Below, piece by piece: positions 35,027 through 43,205 of a DNA stretch of 43,205 nucleotides. Numbering within the stretch: position 1 is the first letter of the stretch; the number at the start of each line of letters is the position of its first letter. The notes beneath the pieces were generated by a model. The model saw only the letters and a list, made by a program, of their open reading frames with translations, ran no database searches and had not been told where the DNA came from. Location: positions 1 to 43,205 of the forward strand of contig RZYC01000030.1 of the NCBI GenBank assembly GCA_009930475.1. The letters are read 5' to 3'. The stretch comes from Spartobacteria bacterium. Its GTDB lineage: Bacteria; Verrucomicrobiota; Kiritimatiellia; RZYC01. The position numbers and the translations under genes are program-made.

Positions 35027-35200
35027 ATGATTGGAATTAAAGATCCTGCTGTACTGACCGCCTATATCCTCTGTATTGCCAGTGGAACCCTCTGTGTTGT
35101 ATACGGTTTTATCAACTGGAACAAGGGGGATGAGCCGATCAAAAAGGAAGATGTCGACTGGGCGAAAGAAGAGAAATCTGAAATTGAAGATGCACTTTAA
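35027..35200 (+). CDS. Small symporter accessory membrane protein
   Basis: A 57-residue protein with one transmembrane helix (about 10-30) followed by INWNKGDEP and a charged tail. Short proteins with this pattern (LTAYILCIASGTLCVVYGFINW) are found directly before sodium:solute symporter genes and are described as symporter small accessory proteins. It is 23 bp before the symporter gene and 16 bp after the porin-like gene. The ATG at 35027 follows AAAGG; a TTG three codons earlier is unlikely. Its exact role is unknown, perhaps stability or gating of the symporter. Confidence 0.78.
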   Translation: MIGIKDPAVLTAYILCIASGTLCVVYGFINWNKGDEPIKKEDVDWAKEEKSEIEDAL

Positions 35201-35223
35201 TCGATTTGCAGGGAGCTTTTGAA

Positions 35224-37116
35224 ATGGATCTGATTACAATTATTTTTGTGTTAATCTATCTGATGGTCATTGGCTATCTCGGGTATCAGGGATATCGGCA
35301 GACAAAAACCGCAACGGATTATCTTGTTGCGGGTCGCAGTGTGCATCCGGTGGTCATGGCTTTGTCTTACGGATCGACGTTTATCAGCACGTCGGCCATC
35401 GTCGGATTTGGAGGCGTCGCCGCCAATTTCGGCATGGGACTGCTATGGCTGACGGTATTCAATATTTTTGTGGGTGTGTTTCTGGCCTTTGTATTTTTAG
35501 GCGGGCCTACAAGGCGTATGGGGCACCATCTGGATGCCCACACTTTTCCCGAGCTGTTGTCAAAACGTTTTCAGAGTAAGTTTATCCATATCTTTTGTGC
35601 CGTGGTGGTGTTTATTTTTATGCCGCTGTATGCCATGGCGGTGATGGTTGGTGGCGCTGAATTTATCGTTCAGATATTTCATATTCCTTATGATGTGGGG
35701 CTGTATATTTTTGCCATTATTGTAGCGGCATATGTGATTGCCGGGGGGCTCAAAGGGGTGATGTTTACCGATGCGCTGCAGGGGACAATCATGCTGGTGG
35801 GCATGCTGGTGCTGCTGATTTTTACCTATACGAATCTGGGTGGTGTGGTTACAGCTCATACGGCACTGTCGGATATGGGTGATTTAGTTCCTAAAACGTT
35901 ACAGGCAATCGGTCATCAGGGATGGACCTCTATGCCAAAATTTGGCTGGGCAGAAGCCGGAGCGTCCGGCGTGGAAGCGTCACAATATAATCTCTGGTGG
36001 ATTATGGTGTCCACGATTATTTTGGGCGTGGGCATCGGTGTGCTGGCTCAGCCGCAACTGATTGTGCGGTTTATGACGGTGAAATCAAAGAAATCGCTGA
36101 ATCGTGCGGTGGTGGTCGGTGGGGTATTTATTCTTATTATGACGGGTGTCTCTTTTGTGGCGGGGTCGCTCTCTAATGTGTATTTCTTTGATAAAGAAGC
36201 GATTAGTTGTCATATCATGAGCGAATCTGTTTTGCTTGATCCGGGTGCGTCCGGCAAAGAGAAGCTCACTCTGGTTCGTTCCGATGCGACAGAGGATATT
36301 CTTGCGCGAGCCAGAACCTTTGTGAGTTATAAACTGCCCGAAGAAGGGGACGATGTTCCGCTGCATTATATCCTGAAAACGCCCAAAACCGTTGTTGTGC
36401 AAGGTGGAACAGGGGAGATGGATGTGTTGGAACCGCATCTGATCGCGATTGCTCGTTCCATTACTTTGGGCACCACGATGAAGGGAAATGTGGACACGAT
36501 TATTCCGACGTTTGTAAGCAGTTCCATGCCGAAATGGTTCGGGGTCATTTTCCTGCTTACCTTATTGTCGGCGGCGATGAGTACGTTATCCAGTCAGTTC
36601 CACACGATGGGAACATCAATCGGGCGTGATGTTTTTGAGCAGATTACGCATCGGCACTCGGATAAATCGGTTCTTATTACCCGGTTGGGTATTGTTGCGG
36701 GTCTGGTGATAGCGATTGTGATGGGTAAGGTTATTCGCGGGAATATCATCGCTCTGGCAACCGCTCTTTTCTTTGGCTTATGCGCCTCGTCGTTTCTGCC
36801 TTCTTTTCTGGGTGCCTTGTTCTGGAAGAGAATGAACAGCACCGGTGCTGTCGCATCCATTATCGCGGGATTCATGGTCAGTATTTTCTGGTCGTTATTT
36901 ATCAATGCGCGAACGGCTGCGGGGTTGGGATTATGCCGGGCACTGACGGGACAGAATACATTGGTCACTGAAAAGATGAGTTCCACGTGGCAGTTTGTTG
37001 ACCCGCTGATGATCGCGTTACCCATATCCATTGCCGTGGCCGTCATTGTTTCGCTGCTCACTGAGCCCATGGACGAGAAGCATGTGAATCATGTGTTTGG
37101 TGGTTCGCAACAGTGA
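35224..37116 (+). CDS. Sodium:solute symporter (SSS family)
   Basis: A 630-residue inner-membrane symporter. The core signature of the family is present: ATDYLVAGRSVHP, SYGSTFISTSAIVGFGG (first sodium-site helix), AYVIAGGLKGVMFTDALQG and GIGVLAQPQLIVRFM. Between two later helices (about residues 325-420) lies a hydrophilic stretch of about 90 residues with no membrane spans; usual family members of about 500 residues lack it. Substrates of the family include amino acids, sugars, pantothenate and acetate; none can be assigned. GGGAG precedes the ATG. Its stop overlaps the next start (GTGA). Confidence 0.92.
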   Translation: MDLITIIFVLIYLMVIGYLGYQGYRQTKTATDYLVAGRSVHPVVMALSYGSTFISTSAIVGFGGVAANFGMGLLWLTVFNIFVGVFLAFVFLGGPTRRMGHHLDAHTFPELLSKRFQSKFIHIFCAVVVFIFMPLYAMAVMVGGAEFIVQIFHIPYDVGLYIFAIIVAAYVIAGGLKGVMFTDALQGTIMLVGMLVLLIFTYTNLGGVVTAHTALSDMGDLVPKTLQAIGHQGWTSMPKFGWAEAGASGVEASQYNLWWIMVSTIILGVGIGVLAQPQLIVRFMTVKSKKSLNRAVVVGGVFILIMTGVSFVAGSLSNVYFFDKEAISCHIMSESVLLDPGASGKEKLTLVRSDATEDILARARTFVSYKLPEEGDDVPLHYILKTPKTVVVQGGTGEMDVLEPHLIAIARSITLGTTMKGNVDTIIPTFVSSSMPKWFGVIFLLTLLSAAMSTLSSQFHTMGTSIGRDVFEQITHRHSDKSVLITRLGIVAGLVIAIVMGKVIRGNIIALATALFFGLCASSFLPSFLGALFWKRMNSTGAVASIIAGFMVSIFWSLFINARTAAGLGLCRALTGQNTLVTEKMSSTWQFVDPLMIALPISIAVAVIVSLLTEPMDEKHVNHVFGGSQQ

Positions 37117-38039
37117 TCTCATCCATAAAAAAGCACTGGGGCGCGGCAGATCGAGAGCTGCTGAAAGGCTATGGCGCTTTATTGATGGGAATGATTTTTT
37201 TTAGTACCATCGAAGTGGCCAGTAAGTCGCTGGGAACGGGGGTGCCGCCGTTGTTGCTGGCTTCACTGCGTTTTATTATCGCAGGCCTGATATTGCTTAT
37301 TCCATCTGTGCAGCTGCTGCGACTTCGGCTGGAGCCCCTGTCGTGGAAAGATTATGCCGTGGCGTTTGGCTTGGGTGCTTTTGGAGTTAGTTTTTCAATC
37401 GGCGTATATCACATGGCCATTCCGCATTTGCAGGCCAATATCGCCGCCATTGCGTTCAGTGCCAATCCGGCTTTTGTGGTGCTGTTTTCGCCATGGATTC
37501 TGCACGAAAAGCTGACGAAGCGTAAGATTGCCGGAGTGATGGTCGGGCTTTCTGGTATACTTATTTTTGCGTTCAAGGATGGTCGGCTGGATGTGGGATC
37601 TTTGCGGGGATTGTTTCTGATGACGGTCGCGTTGGTATCCTTTGCCATGTATACAGTGCTCTCTAAGAAGGTGATGCATCGTTACGGCGCAGTGCTCTTG
37701 CTGTGTCTGGCGTCGCTTATCGGTGGCATACTGCTGTTGCCGGTTTCATGGATGGTGGAAGGCAGTCCGGTGCCCTGCCTGTGTAGCTGTTCATGGTCGG
37801 GCATTTTGTATTTGAGTGTCTTTGGAACCGCTCTGGGTTATTGGCTTTTTTTCTTTGGGGTTATCAATGTGGGCGCAACGCGGGGATCGATGTTCTTTTT
37901 TCTTAAGCCGGCCATGGCGTCGGCCTTTGCATGGATGTTTCTGGGCGAGGTGGTCACTCCACGTATTGTAACGGGTTCTTTGCTGGTGATTGCCGCGCTG
38001 ATTTGCGTGTTGATGCCGGCTCGGAAAGGAAAGAGTTAA
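37113..38039 (+). CDS. EamA/DMT-family transporter
   Basis: A 308-residue protein with ten membrane spans in two EamA halves (GMIFFSTIEVASKSLGTGVPP early; FFLKPAMASAFAWMFLGEVV late). DMT proteins of this kind usually export amino acids or metabolites. Start is GTG at 37113, overlapping the symporter stop by 4 bp, which indicates translational coupling. An importer and a probable exporter in one operon suggest balancing of one metabolite, but the substrate is unknown. Confidence 0.9.
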   Translation: MISSIKKHWGAADRELLKGYGALLMGMIFFSTIEVASKSLGTGVPPLLLASLRFIIAGLILLIPSVQLLRLRLEPLSWKDYAVAFGLGAFGVSFSIGVYHMAIPHLQANIAAIAFSANPAFVVLFSPWILHEKLTKRKIAGVMVGLSGILIFAFKDGRLDVGSLRGLFLMTVALVSFAMYTVLSKKVMHRYGAVLLLCLASLIGGILLLPVSWMVEGSPVPCLCSCSWSGILYLSVFGTALGYWLFFFGVINVGATRGSMFFFLKPAMASAFAWMFLGEVVTPRIVTGSLLVIAALICVLMPARKGKS

Positions 38040-38048
38040 GAGGGTACC

Positions 38049-39227
38049 ATGGGTGAAACAGCATATGGCTGCCTGCCTGATTATAATGGGAACTCGATTG
38101 TTAATGTTCTGGCGTCGCTGATCAACGGATGCGGCGGGCTCTCGCCCCATGCCGAATGCGACCATCTGTCGTCATCGTCTCTGTCGGAGTATCGTCATTG
38201 TACTTATCTTTTGGTGGATGGATTGGGATATCATCAACTGGTGCATTATTTGAAAAACCATCCCGGCAGTCCGTTCTTTGGAAAAAATGCCTATCACGTC
38301 ATTGATACGGTTTTCCCGGCCACCACTGCCGCCGCTGTAACAACCTGTTCCACGGGATCCATGCCCAGAGAGCACGGTATATTGAGCTGGAATATCAATT
38401 TAGCCGATCTTGGTACCGTGGCCACGATCTTATTGTCTGCCACGCGAACAGGGCTGCCGCTCATTCCTAAGGGGATGGACTGGCGGGCATACCTGAGTAT
38501 TCCGGATTATATAGCGTCCGTCCCGAGGCATCGGCGCCTGCTCTCGTATCGGAATATTCCCGACAGTCCCTTTAGTCGTGCCGTCGGTCGCTGGGATAAA
38601 CGGGTTTCCTATCGTAGTTTGGACGGATTGTTTCGCTCATATCGTCGTGCCGTCAGGCACCGTACTCTGTCACTGGTATACGCCTATTGGCCGACCTATG
38701 ACTCGCATTGTCATAAACATGGCTGCTTTGCCGATAAAACAGTTCAGCACTTGGAACAGATAGATGCGTGCCTGGCACGCATGACGGAGGAAACACGTAA
38801 ACGCAATAGTCTACTGTGTGTCCTGGCCGATCATGGACTGGTCGATACGCCGGAAGCGAATAGCATCAATTTGTACGATATCCCGGGATTTTATGATTGT
38901 TTGGCAGTCATGCCGTCGGGTGATGCTCGGCAGGTGGCCTGTTTGGTGCGTCCCTCCAAAGTAGCGGTATTCCTTGATCTTGTTGATACGCATCTTGGTC
39001 ACGCATGCAGCTGTTTGTCTGGGGCACAGCTGATGCAGGATCATGCCTACGGGCTGGGGCATGCGCATCCGAGTTTTTCCAATCGCGTCGGAGACTACGT
39101 CCTGCTGGCCCGCCCGGCGTATGCCTTTTTATCTCCGCCGGCATGTGAGCACGCCCATGTCAACAACGCCTGTCATGGAGGCATGTCTATGGAGGAGATT
39201 CGTATTCCCCTCTATGTCATTCACTAA
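38049..39227 (+). CDS. Alkaline-phosphatase-superfamily phosphodiesterase-like protein
   Basis: A 392-residue protein of the type I phosphodiesterase/nucleotide pyrophosphatase family. The metal and catalytic residues are in place: D57 (LLVDGLGYH), the Thr nucleophile in FPATTAAAVTTCSTG (T92/T93), the STGSMPREHGIL segment, D218 and H222 in PTYDSHCHKHG, D261/H262 (LADHGL) and H376 (NNACHGGMS). It has no signal peptide, unlike many relatives, so it acts in the cytoplasm or on membrane substrates from inside. AGAGGG precedes the ATG, 9 bp after the EamA gene. It ends 8 bp before the convergent transposase gene. Confidence 0.85.
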   Translation: MGETAYGCLPDYNGNSIVNVLASLINGCGGLSPHAECDHLSSSSLSEYRHCTYLLVDGLGYHQLVHYLKNHPGSPFFGKNAYHVIDTVFPATTAAAVTTCSTGSMPREHGILSWNINLADLGTVATILLSATRTGLPLIPKGMDWRAYLSIPDYIASVPRHRRLLSYRNIPDSPFSRAVGRWDKRVSYRSLDGLFRSYRRAVRHRTLSLVYAYWPTYDSHCHKHGCFADKTVQHLEQIDACLARMTEETRKRNSLLCVLADHGLVDTPEANSINLYDIPGFYDCLAVMPSGDARQVACLVRPSKVAVFLDLVDTHLGHACSCLSGAQLMQDHAYGLGHAHPSFSNRVGDYVLLARPAYAFLSPPACEHAHVNNACHGGMSMEEIRIPLYVIH

Positions 39228-39235
39228 TCGCTATA

Positions 39236-40249
39236 TCAGCACCAGTGCCCCAGATCTCGAATCGTGTATATCTCACCCCATCCGCCACGTATTTTTCGAG
39301 CTCCCGTCTTCCGATTGACCCCGAAATATGCTGTATTCTGCGTAAAGAACTCTTCCACAAATTCTTTCGATCCAAACACCTGTCCATCGCAAAAATATCG
39401 ACTCCGACATTGCAACCGTTCGAAATCCGATATTTTCATCCGTTTCCGTAACTTATCCGGAATCATATCCCGATCCAGCATGGCAAAATGCGGGTTTTTG
39501 CGAACCTCCTCATACATCAAAATTCGTTCCCAATACATGGTGGATGCCGCACTCCATACCTCAATCTTTTCCTTCGACCGCACCTCGTTATCCAGCCGTT
39601 TCACTCCGGAAGCCAGTGTTATAATGCCCTGTCTAGCAGCAGCATTACCACCCATTGCGTCTCCCAGCCCGCAAAATCGATATGTCTTCGGATCATCCAC
39701 CATGCCAGCCCGCACCGGATTCATCTCAATATAGGCAGCCATAGTTCGTAGGGCCAAACCATCCTCCACCAGTACACTTTTAAACCGATGATCCCATAAC
39801 GTTCCATATCGTCCGTTTGCCCGATTATACCAGCACGAAAACCGTTGTTTAATCTGCTTCATAAATTCGCTGATATCATGCATTCGCACCAGATAACGCT
39901 GCTGGTCTTCCCTAACCATATCCACCAGCCCCGTCCGCTCCCATTCTGTCCACCGCATCCAGATTTCATCCACTTCATCTTCTGTATACAGGTAAGCCAG
40001 CCGCCGCATCAGTTCCTCATTCGATATCGATTGTACCGCATCACGCTCCGGTTCCTCCAGCAACAAATGGATGTGATTGGTCATCACCGCATAGGTCAGG
40101 ACCTGTACCCCTGTAAACCCTTCCACTCGCCGGATTAACCGTCGCATGTGTTCCTTTTCTTGCGTGCCAAGCAGCATTTCACGTCCCACAATCCGCGACA
40201 TGCAGTGGTAGTAGGCGAGGTGGTCTCGTTTGATTCGTCTTTGTCTCAT
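39236..40249 (-). CDS. REP-associated tyrosine transposase (Y1/IS200-like HUH)
   Basis: A 337-residue single-strand transposase-like protein. The HUH metal motif is HIH at 59-61 (MTNHIHLLLEEP), and the region around RFSCWYNRANGRYGTLWDHRFKS with YIEMNPVRAGMV is typical of the RAYT group. A candidate catalytic Tyr is Y141. Its C-terminal ~100 residues are an extra domain. RAYTs are usually single-copy, domesticated and linked to palindromic repeats. The tandem repeat at 40297-40419 lies just upstream and may be a substrate (inference). No ribosome binding site is seen, and no terminal inverted repeats or target duplications were found. Confidence 0.9.
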   Translation of the reverse strand: MRQRRIKRDHLAYYHCMSRIVGREMLLGTQEKEHMRRLIRRVEGFTGVQVLTYAVMTNHIHLLLEEPERDAVQSISNEELMRRLAYLYTEDEVDEIWMRWTEWERTGLVDMVREDQQRYLVRMHDISEFMKQIKQRFSCWYNRANGRYGTLWDHRFKSVLVEDGLALRTMAAYIEMNPVRAGMVDDPKTYRFCGLGDAMGGNAAARQGIITLASGVKRLDNEVRSKEKIEVWSAASTMYWERILMYEEVRKNPHFAMLDRDMIPDKLRKRMKISDFERLQCRSRYFCDGQVFGSKEFVEEFFTQNTAYFGVNRKTGARKIRGGWGEIYTIRDLGHWC

Positions 40250-40296
40250 GGCCGTATAGAACCATGATCAGGTAAAATATGCAACAAAATATATCT

Positions 40297-40419
40297 TTAA
40301 ATAGGATGGAGATATTTTAAATAGGATGGAGATATAAATGATATAAATCAGATTGACGATCTGGAATTAAATAGGATGGAGATATAAATTGATATAAATC
40401 AGATTGACGATCTGTGGAA
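40297..40419. repeat. Tandem repeat with TTAAATAGGATGGAGATAT units
   Basis: The 19-bp unit TTAAATAGGATGGAGATAT occurs at 40297, 40317 and 40367. The second and third units belong to a longer repeat (40317-40366, 50 bp; 40367-40419, 53 bp), each containing a small hairpin CAGATTGACGATCTG (40349-40363 and 40400-40414). It lies between the transposase gene and the next gene. A one-base variant of the core is at 28331-28345. Confidence 0.88.
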
Positions 40420-40475
40420 ATTATTAGAGCATTATCCCCTAGGTTTTAAATTTCAATGAACATGGACGGATATTT

Positions 40476-42890
40476 ATGTGTAATACTGTTTTTGACTATG
40501 TTGCTGTGTTTTTGGCTGCCTGTGCGACCTTGCTTTTTGAAATCACCATTACCAAAGTTTATGAGTACAGTTTATGGGGGAATTATGCCTATCTCGTCAT
40601 AAGTACGGCGATGTTTGGGTTGGGATTCAGTGGTATTGTTCTTACTCGCTGGCCAAAGCTGCTGGAGATAAACGAGTCGCGATTCCTTTCTGCCAGCGCA
40701 TTTATGTCGGCGTTGACGATGGTGGTGTCATTCATCGCCATCAATAAGGTGCCTATTCATTTACCCGATGCGCCCCATGGCTGGCTGAATGAATCACTGG
40801 CGATCGCTTTGAATTTCGGGGCACTTTCACTGCCTTATTTTTTCTTTGGTCTGATGATCAGTTATTTATTGGAAAAGCGGGGAGCTCATGCCGGTTTTTA
40901 CTATGGAGCGGATCTTATTGGCGCAGGTGTGGGCAGTTTCATTCTGGTGGTCATGATTCCGATATGGGAACCGCAGGGGTTGGCGATCTTTTGTGTGGCC
41001 ATGACGGTGGTGTCCAGTTTTCTTTATCTTAATAAACTGATATGCAAAGGGATTGCTTCTTTTGCGGTGTTTGTCGTCATGGGATGCCTACTGCTTGGTG
41101 CTGCGGTATATATTCCTTTTGTTTCAGAGAACTGGATTGAAATCAAAGTGCATGTGGCCAAGCGCAATTATCAGAATGAGGCCAAAGCCGGAGCAATCGA
41201 GAAAAGTGGATGGAGTGCGTTATCCCGCGTGGATATTGCGCCGTTTATCAACGGAGCTAAACGCGTATGGATTGCCGGCGGTATTAATGAATCCTCGATT
41301 TATGAATTTGATGGTGATTTTGCCACGTTGCAGGGTCAGCGAGAGGCGAATATAGCCCAGGCACAGCAGGTGGCGCATTACGATGTGATGCCGCACCTGA
41401 TCAAAACCAATCATACGGTTTGTATGATCGGTACCTCCGGCGGATCCGACTCCCTTCGTTCTATCTCTTTCGGTGCCCGACATGTGGTTGGGATCGAGAT
41501 GGATCCTATGATTGCCCACTTTGTAACCAACGATTACAGTGCCTATGCGGGGAACCTGTTTAATGACGGGGATTATTCGGAGCTGTGGGTGGATGAAGGA
41601 CGCAGTGCTCTCAAGCGTAGCGACCGGAAGTTTGACGTGATTCAGATGGTCAACAATTTTACGCCCATTGCCTTTGCAAACGGGGCACTGAATTTGAGTG
41701 AAACGTATTTGCTGACGGTCGAATCTTTTAAGGAGTTTTATGATCGTCTGACGGATGACGGTATTTTGTGTTTGAATCGGCATGGTGCTGTGCGGATGAC
41801 CTCCATTGCAGTGGAAATGTTTCGCCGCATGGGGATGACACCGGAAGAATATTCGAAACACATTGTGGTTTGTCGCAGTCCCCGGCATGAAGCATGGACC
41901 TTTATGATGAAAAAGAGTGCGTTCACACCGGAGGAGATTCAGGCCATTGATGATTATTTCATCGGCAGTCCGCTGGAATGGGGGATTATTTATGCGCCCT
42001 ATAAAACGGATCTTCCCGAATCGGTGAGTCCGATATATAAAATGCTGATTACGTCAGATCATCCGGAAGATTATTATCACGTGGGTGTTTTTGATTTTTC
42101 CCCGACCACGGATGACAAGCCCTATTTTAATCATTGGAAGAGACTTGGTTTCAGGGATGGCTCCCGGGCTGATCATATGATACCCGATGAAATTCGCTTT
42201 ATTGTACCGGGAAGCAAGGTGGATAAGCGTATTGATCAGGGTGATTTACCTCCCTTCATCGTATTGCTCGAATCGATCGTGATGTCGGCATTATTTTTTG
42301 GTATTCCCATGTTGTCCAAGGGTGATTTGCGCAACAAACTGAGACATAACAGACGTCCTTTGTTTTATTTTGCCTGTCTTGGTATTGCCTTTATGATTAT
42401 AGAAATATGCCTTATGCAGCGGTTGGTTCTTTTTCTGGGAGCCCCTGTTTATAGTATTTCTGCGGTGCTTGGGAGTCTTCTGATATCGGCTGGACTGGGA
42501 AGCATGTTGACGACGCGATTCAGCACCTCGCACAAAGCAGTGAAGACTGTTTTATGGGCGACAACTGTCGTAATTATTGTTATGCATATGCTGTTGCCGC
42601 ACATAACCGATGCCTTTCTGTACAAGACCTTTGCACAGCGAATGATTATCGCGATCGGTTTGGTCTCTGTTTTTGGATTATTTATGGGGATGCCCATGCC
42701 CACCGGCCTGCGGTATTTAAAGGCGCATCATGTCGACATCATTCCCTGGGCCTGGGCGATCAATGGCTGTTTTACTGTCGTGGGGTCGGCTCTCTCGATT
42801 ATACTCATCACCAACCTGGGATTTTCAACGGTCTTTTTTATGGCGGCCGCCTGTTACGCCGTGGCTCCTGTTTTTTTGAGTAAGACGTAA
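40476..42890 (+). CDS. Membrane-embedded spermidine-synthase-like protein
   Basis: An 804-residue protein. The N-terminal membrane domain (about 1-220) has about seven helices. The middle soluble domain (about 245-470) has a Rossmann methyltransferase-type fold: VCMIGTSGGSDSLRSISFG, then VVGIEMDPMIAHF (adenosine-binding acidic residue) and DVIQMVNNF. The C-terminal membrane domain (about 585-800) includes GLFMGMPMPTGL. Membrane-fused spermidine-synthase homologues are widespread, but most have no shown polyamine activity. The classical substrate motif of soluble SpeE (GGGDG) reads GTSGGSDS here, so aminopropyl transfer is doubtful. No SAM decarboxylase is nearby. GGACGGA lies before the ATG. 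Confidence 0.85.
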   Translation: MCNTVFDYVAVFLAACATLLFEITITKVYEYSLWGNYAYLVISTAMFGLGFSGIVLTRWPKLLEINESRFLSASAFMSALTMVVSFIAINKVPIHLPDAPHGWLNESLAIALNFGALSLPYFFFGLMISYLLEKRGAHAGFYYGADLIGAGVGSFILVVMIPIWEPQGLAIFCVAMTVVSSFLYLNKLICKGIASFAVFVVMGCLLLGAAVYIPFVSENWIEIKVHVAKRNYQNEAKAGAIEKSGWSALSRVDIAPFINGAKRVWIAGGINESSIYEFDGDFATLQGQREANIAQAQQVAHYDVMPHLIKTNHTVCMIGTSGGSDSLRSISFGARHVVGIEMDPMIAHFVTNDYSAYAGNLFNDGDYSELWVDEGRSALKRSDRKFDVIQMVNNFTPIAFANGALNLSETYLLTVESFKEFYDRLTDDGILCLNRHGAVRMTSIAVEMFRRMGMTPEEYSKHIVVCRSPRHEAWTFMMKKSAFTPEEIQAIDDYFIGSPLEWGIIYAPYKTDLPESVSPIYKMLITSDHPEDYYHVGVFDFSPTTDDKPYFNHWKRLGFRDGSRADHMIPDEIRFIVPGSKVDKRIDQGDLPPFIVLLESIVMSALFFGIPMLSKGDLRNKLRHNRRPLFYFACLGIAFMIIEICLMQRLVLFLGAPVYSISAVLGSLLISAGLGSMLTTRFSTSHKAVKTVLWATTVVIIVMHMLLPHITDAFLYKTFAQRMIIAIGLVSVFGLFMGMPMPTGLRYLKAHHVDIIPWAWAINGCFTVVGSALSIILITNLGFSTVFFMAAACYAVAPVFLSKT

Positions 42891-42918
42891 TGTCTGCTGG
42901 TGGTTTATTTCAGCGAAA

Positions 42919-43205
42919 TCAAGGCTGTGTGAGCGGAAGGAGGACGGTGAAGGTGGTGCCTTTGCCTTTGCCTTGTTCTGTCGTAAAACGGATCTGACCT
43001 CCATGTTTCTTTATAATCGCGTAGCATATGGCTAAAGCCTGCCCCGTTCCTTTTTCCCGTTTCTTTGGTTGTGTAGAATGGATCAACCTAAAAGCGTAGG
43101 TTCAGGCATCCTGACCCGCAGGATTTGGGTTTGACACCATTTCATAGTTCAGCTTAATGGAGGTGGCGGGATAGCAGGTGTCTAACTGATTAAGTTCATT
43201 GAGCA
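42919..43205 (-). pseudogene. Decayed histidine kinase C-terminus (truncated by window edge)
   Basis: On the minus strand, a kinase ATPase end is readable: VDPFYTTKETG in one frame, then GTGQALAICYAIIKKHGG and GKGTTFTVLLPLTQP in the next, ending with TGA at 42919-42921. The frame change falls in a five-base homopolymer (43051-43055), where one extra A on the minus strand would explain it. Further upstream a third fragment (NQLDTCYPATSIKLNYEM) stops at 43102-43104 in another frame, and the N-box region that should lie between is missing. At least two lesions are therefore present. The remainder extends beyond the window. A sequencing error could explain the homopolymer shift, but not the missing segment. 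Confidence 0.82.

Noticed and set aside
41220-41888. 222-codon open frame antisense to the spermidine-synthase-like gene
   Set aside because: Shadow of the conserved nucleotide-binding domain; no independent support.

Overview
This 43 kb window looks like a chromosomal segment of a Gram-negative (diderm) bacterium with roughly 50% GC. It encodes a secretin, a porin-like beta-barrel, several lipoproteins and LolA-like/DUF3108 envelope proteins. A TMEM260/DUF2723-type membrane protein, many TPR proteins, a REP-associated (Y1) transposase and many short palindromic intergenic repeats together suggest the PVC group, perhaps Kiritimatiellota or Lentisphaerota. That placement is inferred from gene style only; no 16S or marker gene is present.

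Layout. (1) 297-4907, minus strand: a four-gene run of a PTS EIIA protein, a Kef-type cation/proton antiporter, a DegT-type PLP aminotransferase and an Ste24-like M48 metalloprotease. Divergent from it is 5133-5993, a zinc-ribbon/EIIA fusion that ends at a clear terminator. (2) 6171-16825, plus strand: a tightly coupled secretion/pilus-like set (PilM-PilN fusion resembling GspL, PilO-like protein, secretin, NifX-like domain protein). It is followed by two DUF4139 proteins, a PAS-sigma54 activator and a split chromate transporter. (3) tRNA-Ser(GGA) at 16897, followed by 31-bp phased palindromes. (4) 17186-24163: TPR lipoprotein, double-ACT protein, DUF2723 glycosyltransferase-like protein and an MFS carrier. 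(5) 24241-28153: a cluster of exported proteins (LolA-like, small Gly-rich, secreted YidD-domain, DUF5683-like and DUF3108). (6) 28400-33604, minus strand: guaB, an ArsB/NhaD-type antiporter, an EIIA-CBS fusion, a second 31-bp palindrome array and cheV. (7) 33823-39227, plus strand: a porin-like protein, a small symporter accessory protein, a sodium:solute symporter, an EamA exporter and an alkaline-phosphatase-superfamily protein. (8) 39236-43205: a RAYT transposase, a tandem repeat, a membrane-embedded spermidine-synthase-like protein and a decayed histidine kinase.

Two themes stand out. Three different EIIA proteins occur in the window, two of them directly paired with ion antiporters, with no EI, HPr, EIIB or EIIC nearby. 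This suggests a regulatory PTS that controls ion homeostasis. The second theme is two sets of envelope genes: a secretin operon that carries unexpected NifX and DUF4139 partners, and a five-gene exported cluster that contains an unusual secreted YidD domain. These are the best candidates for undescribed systems.
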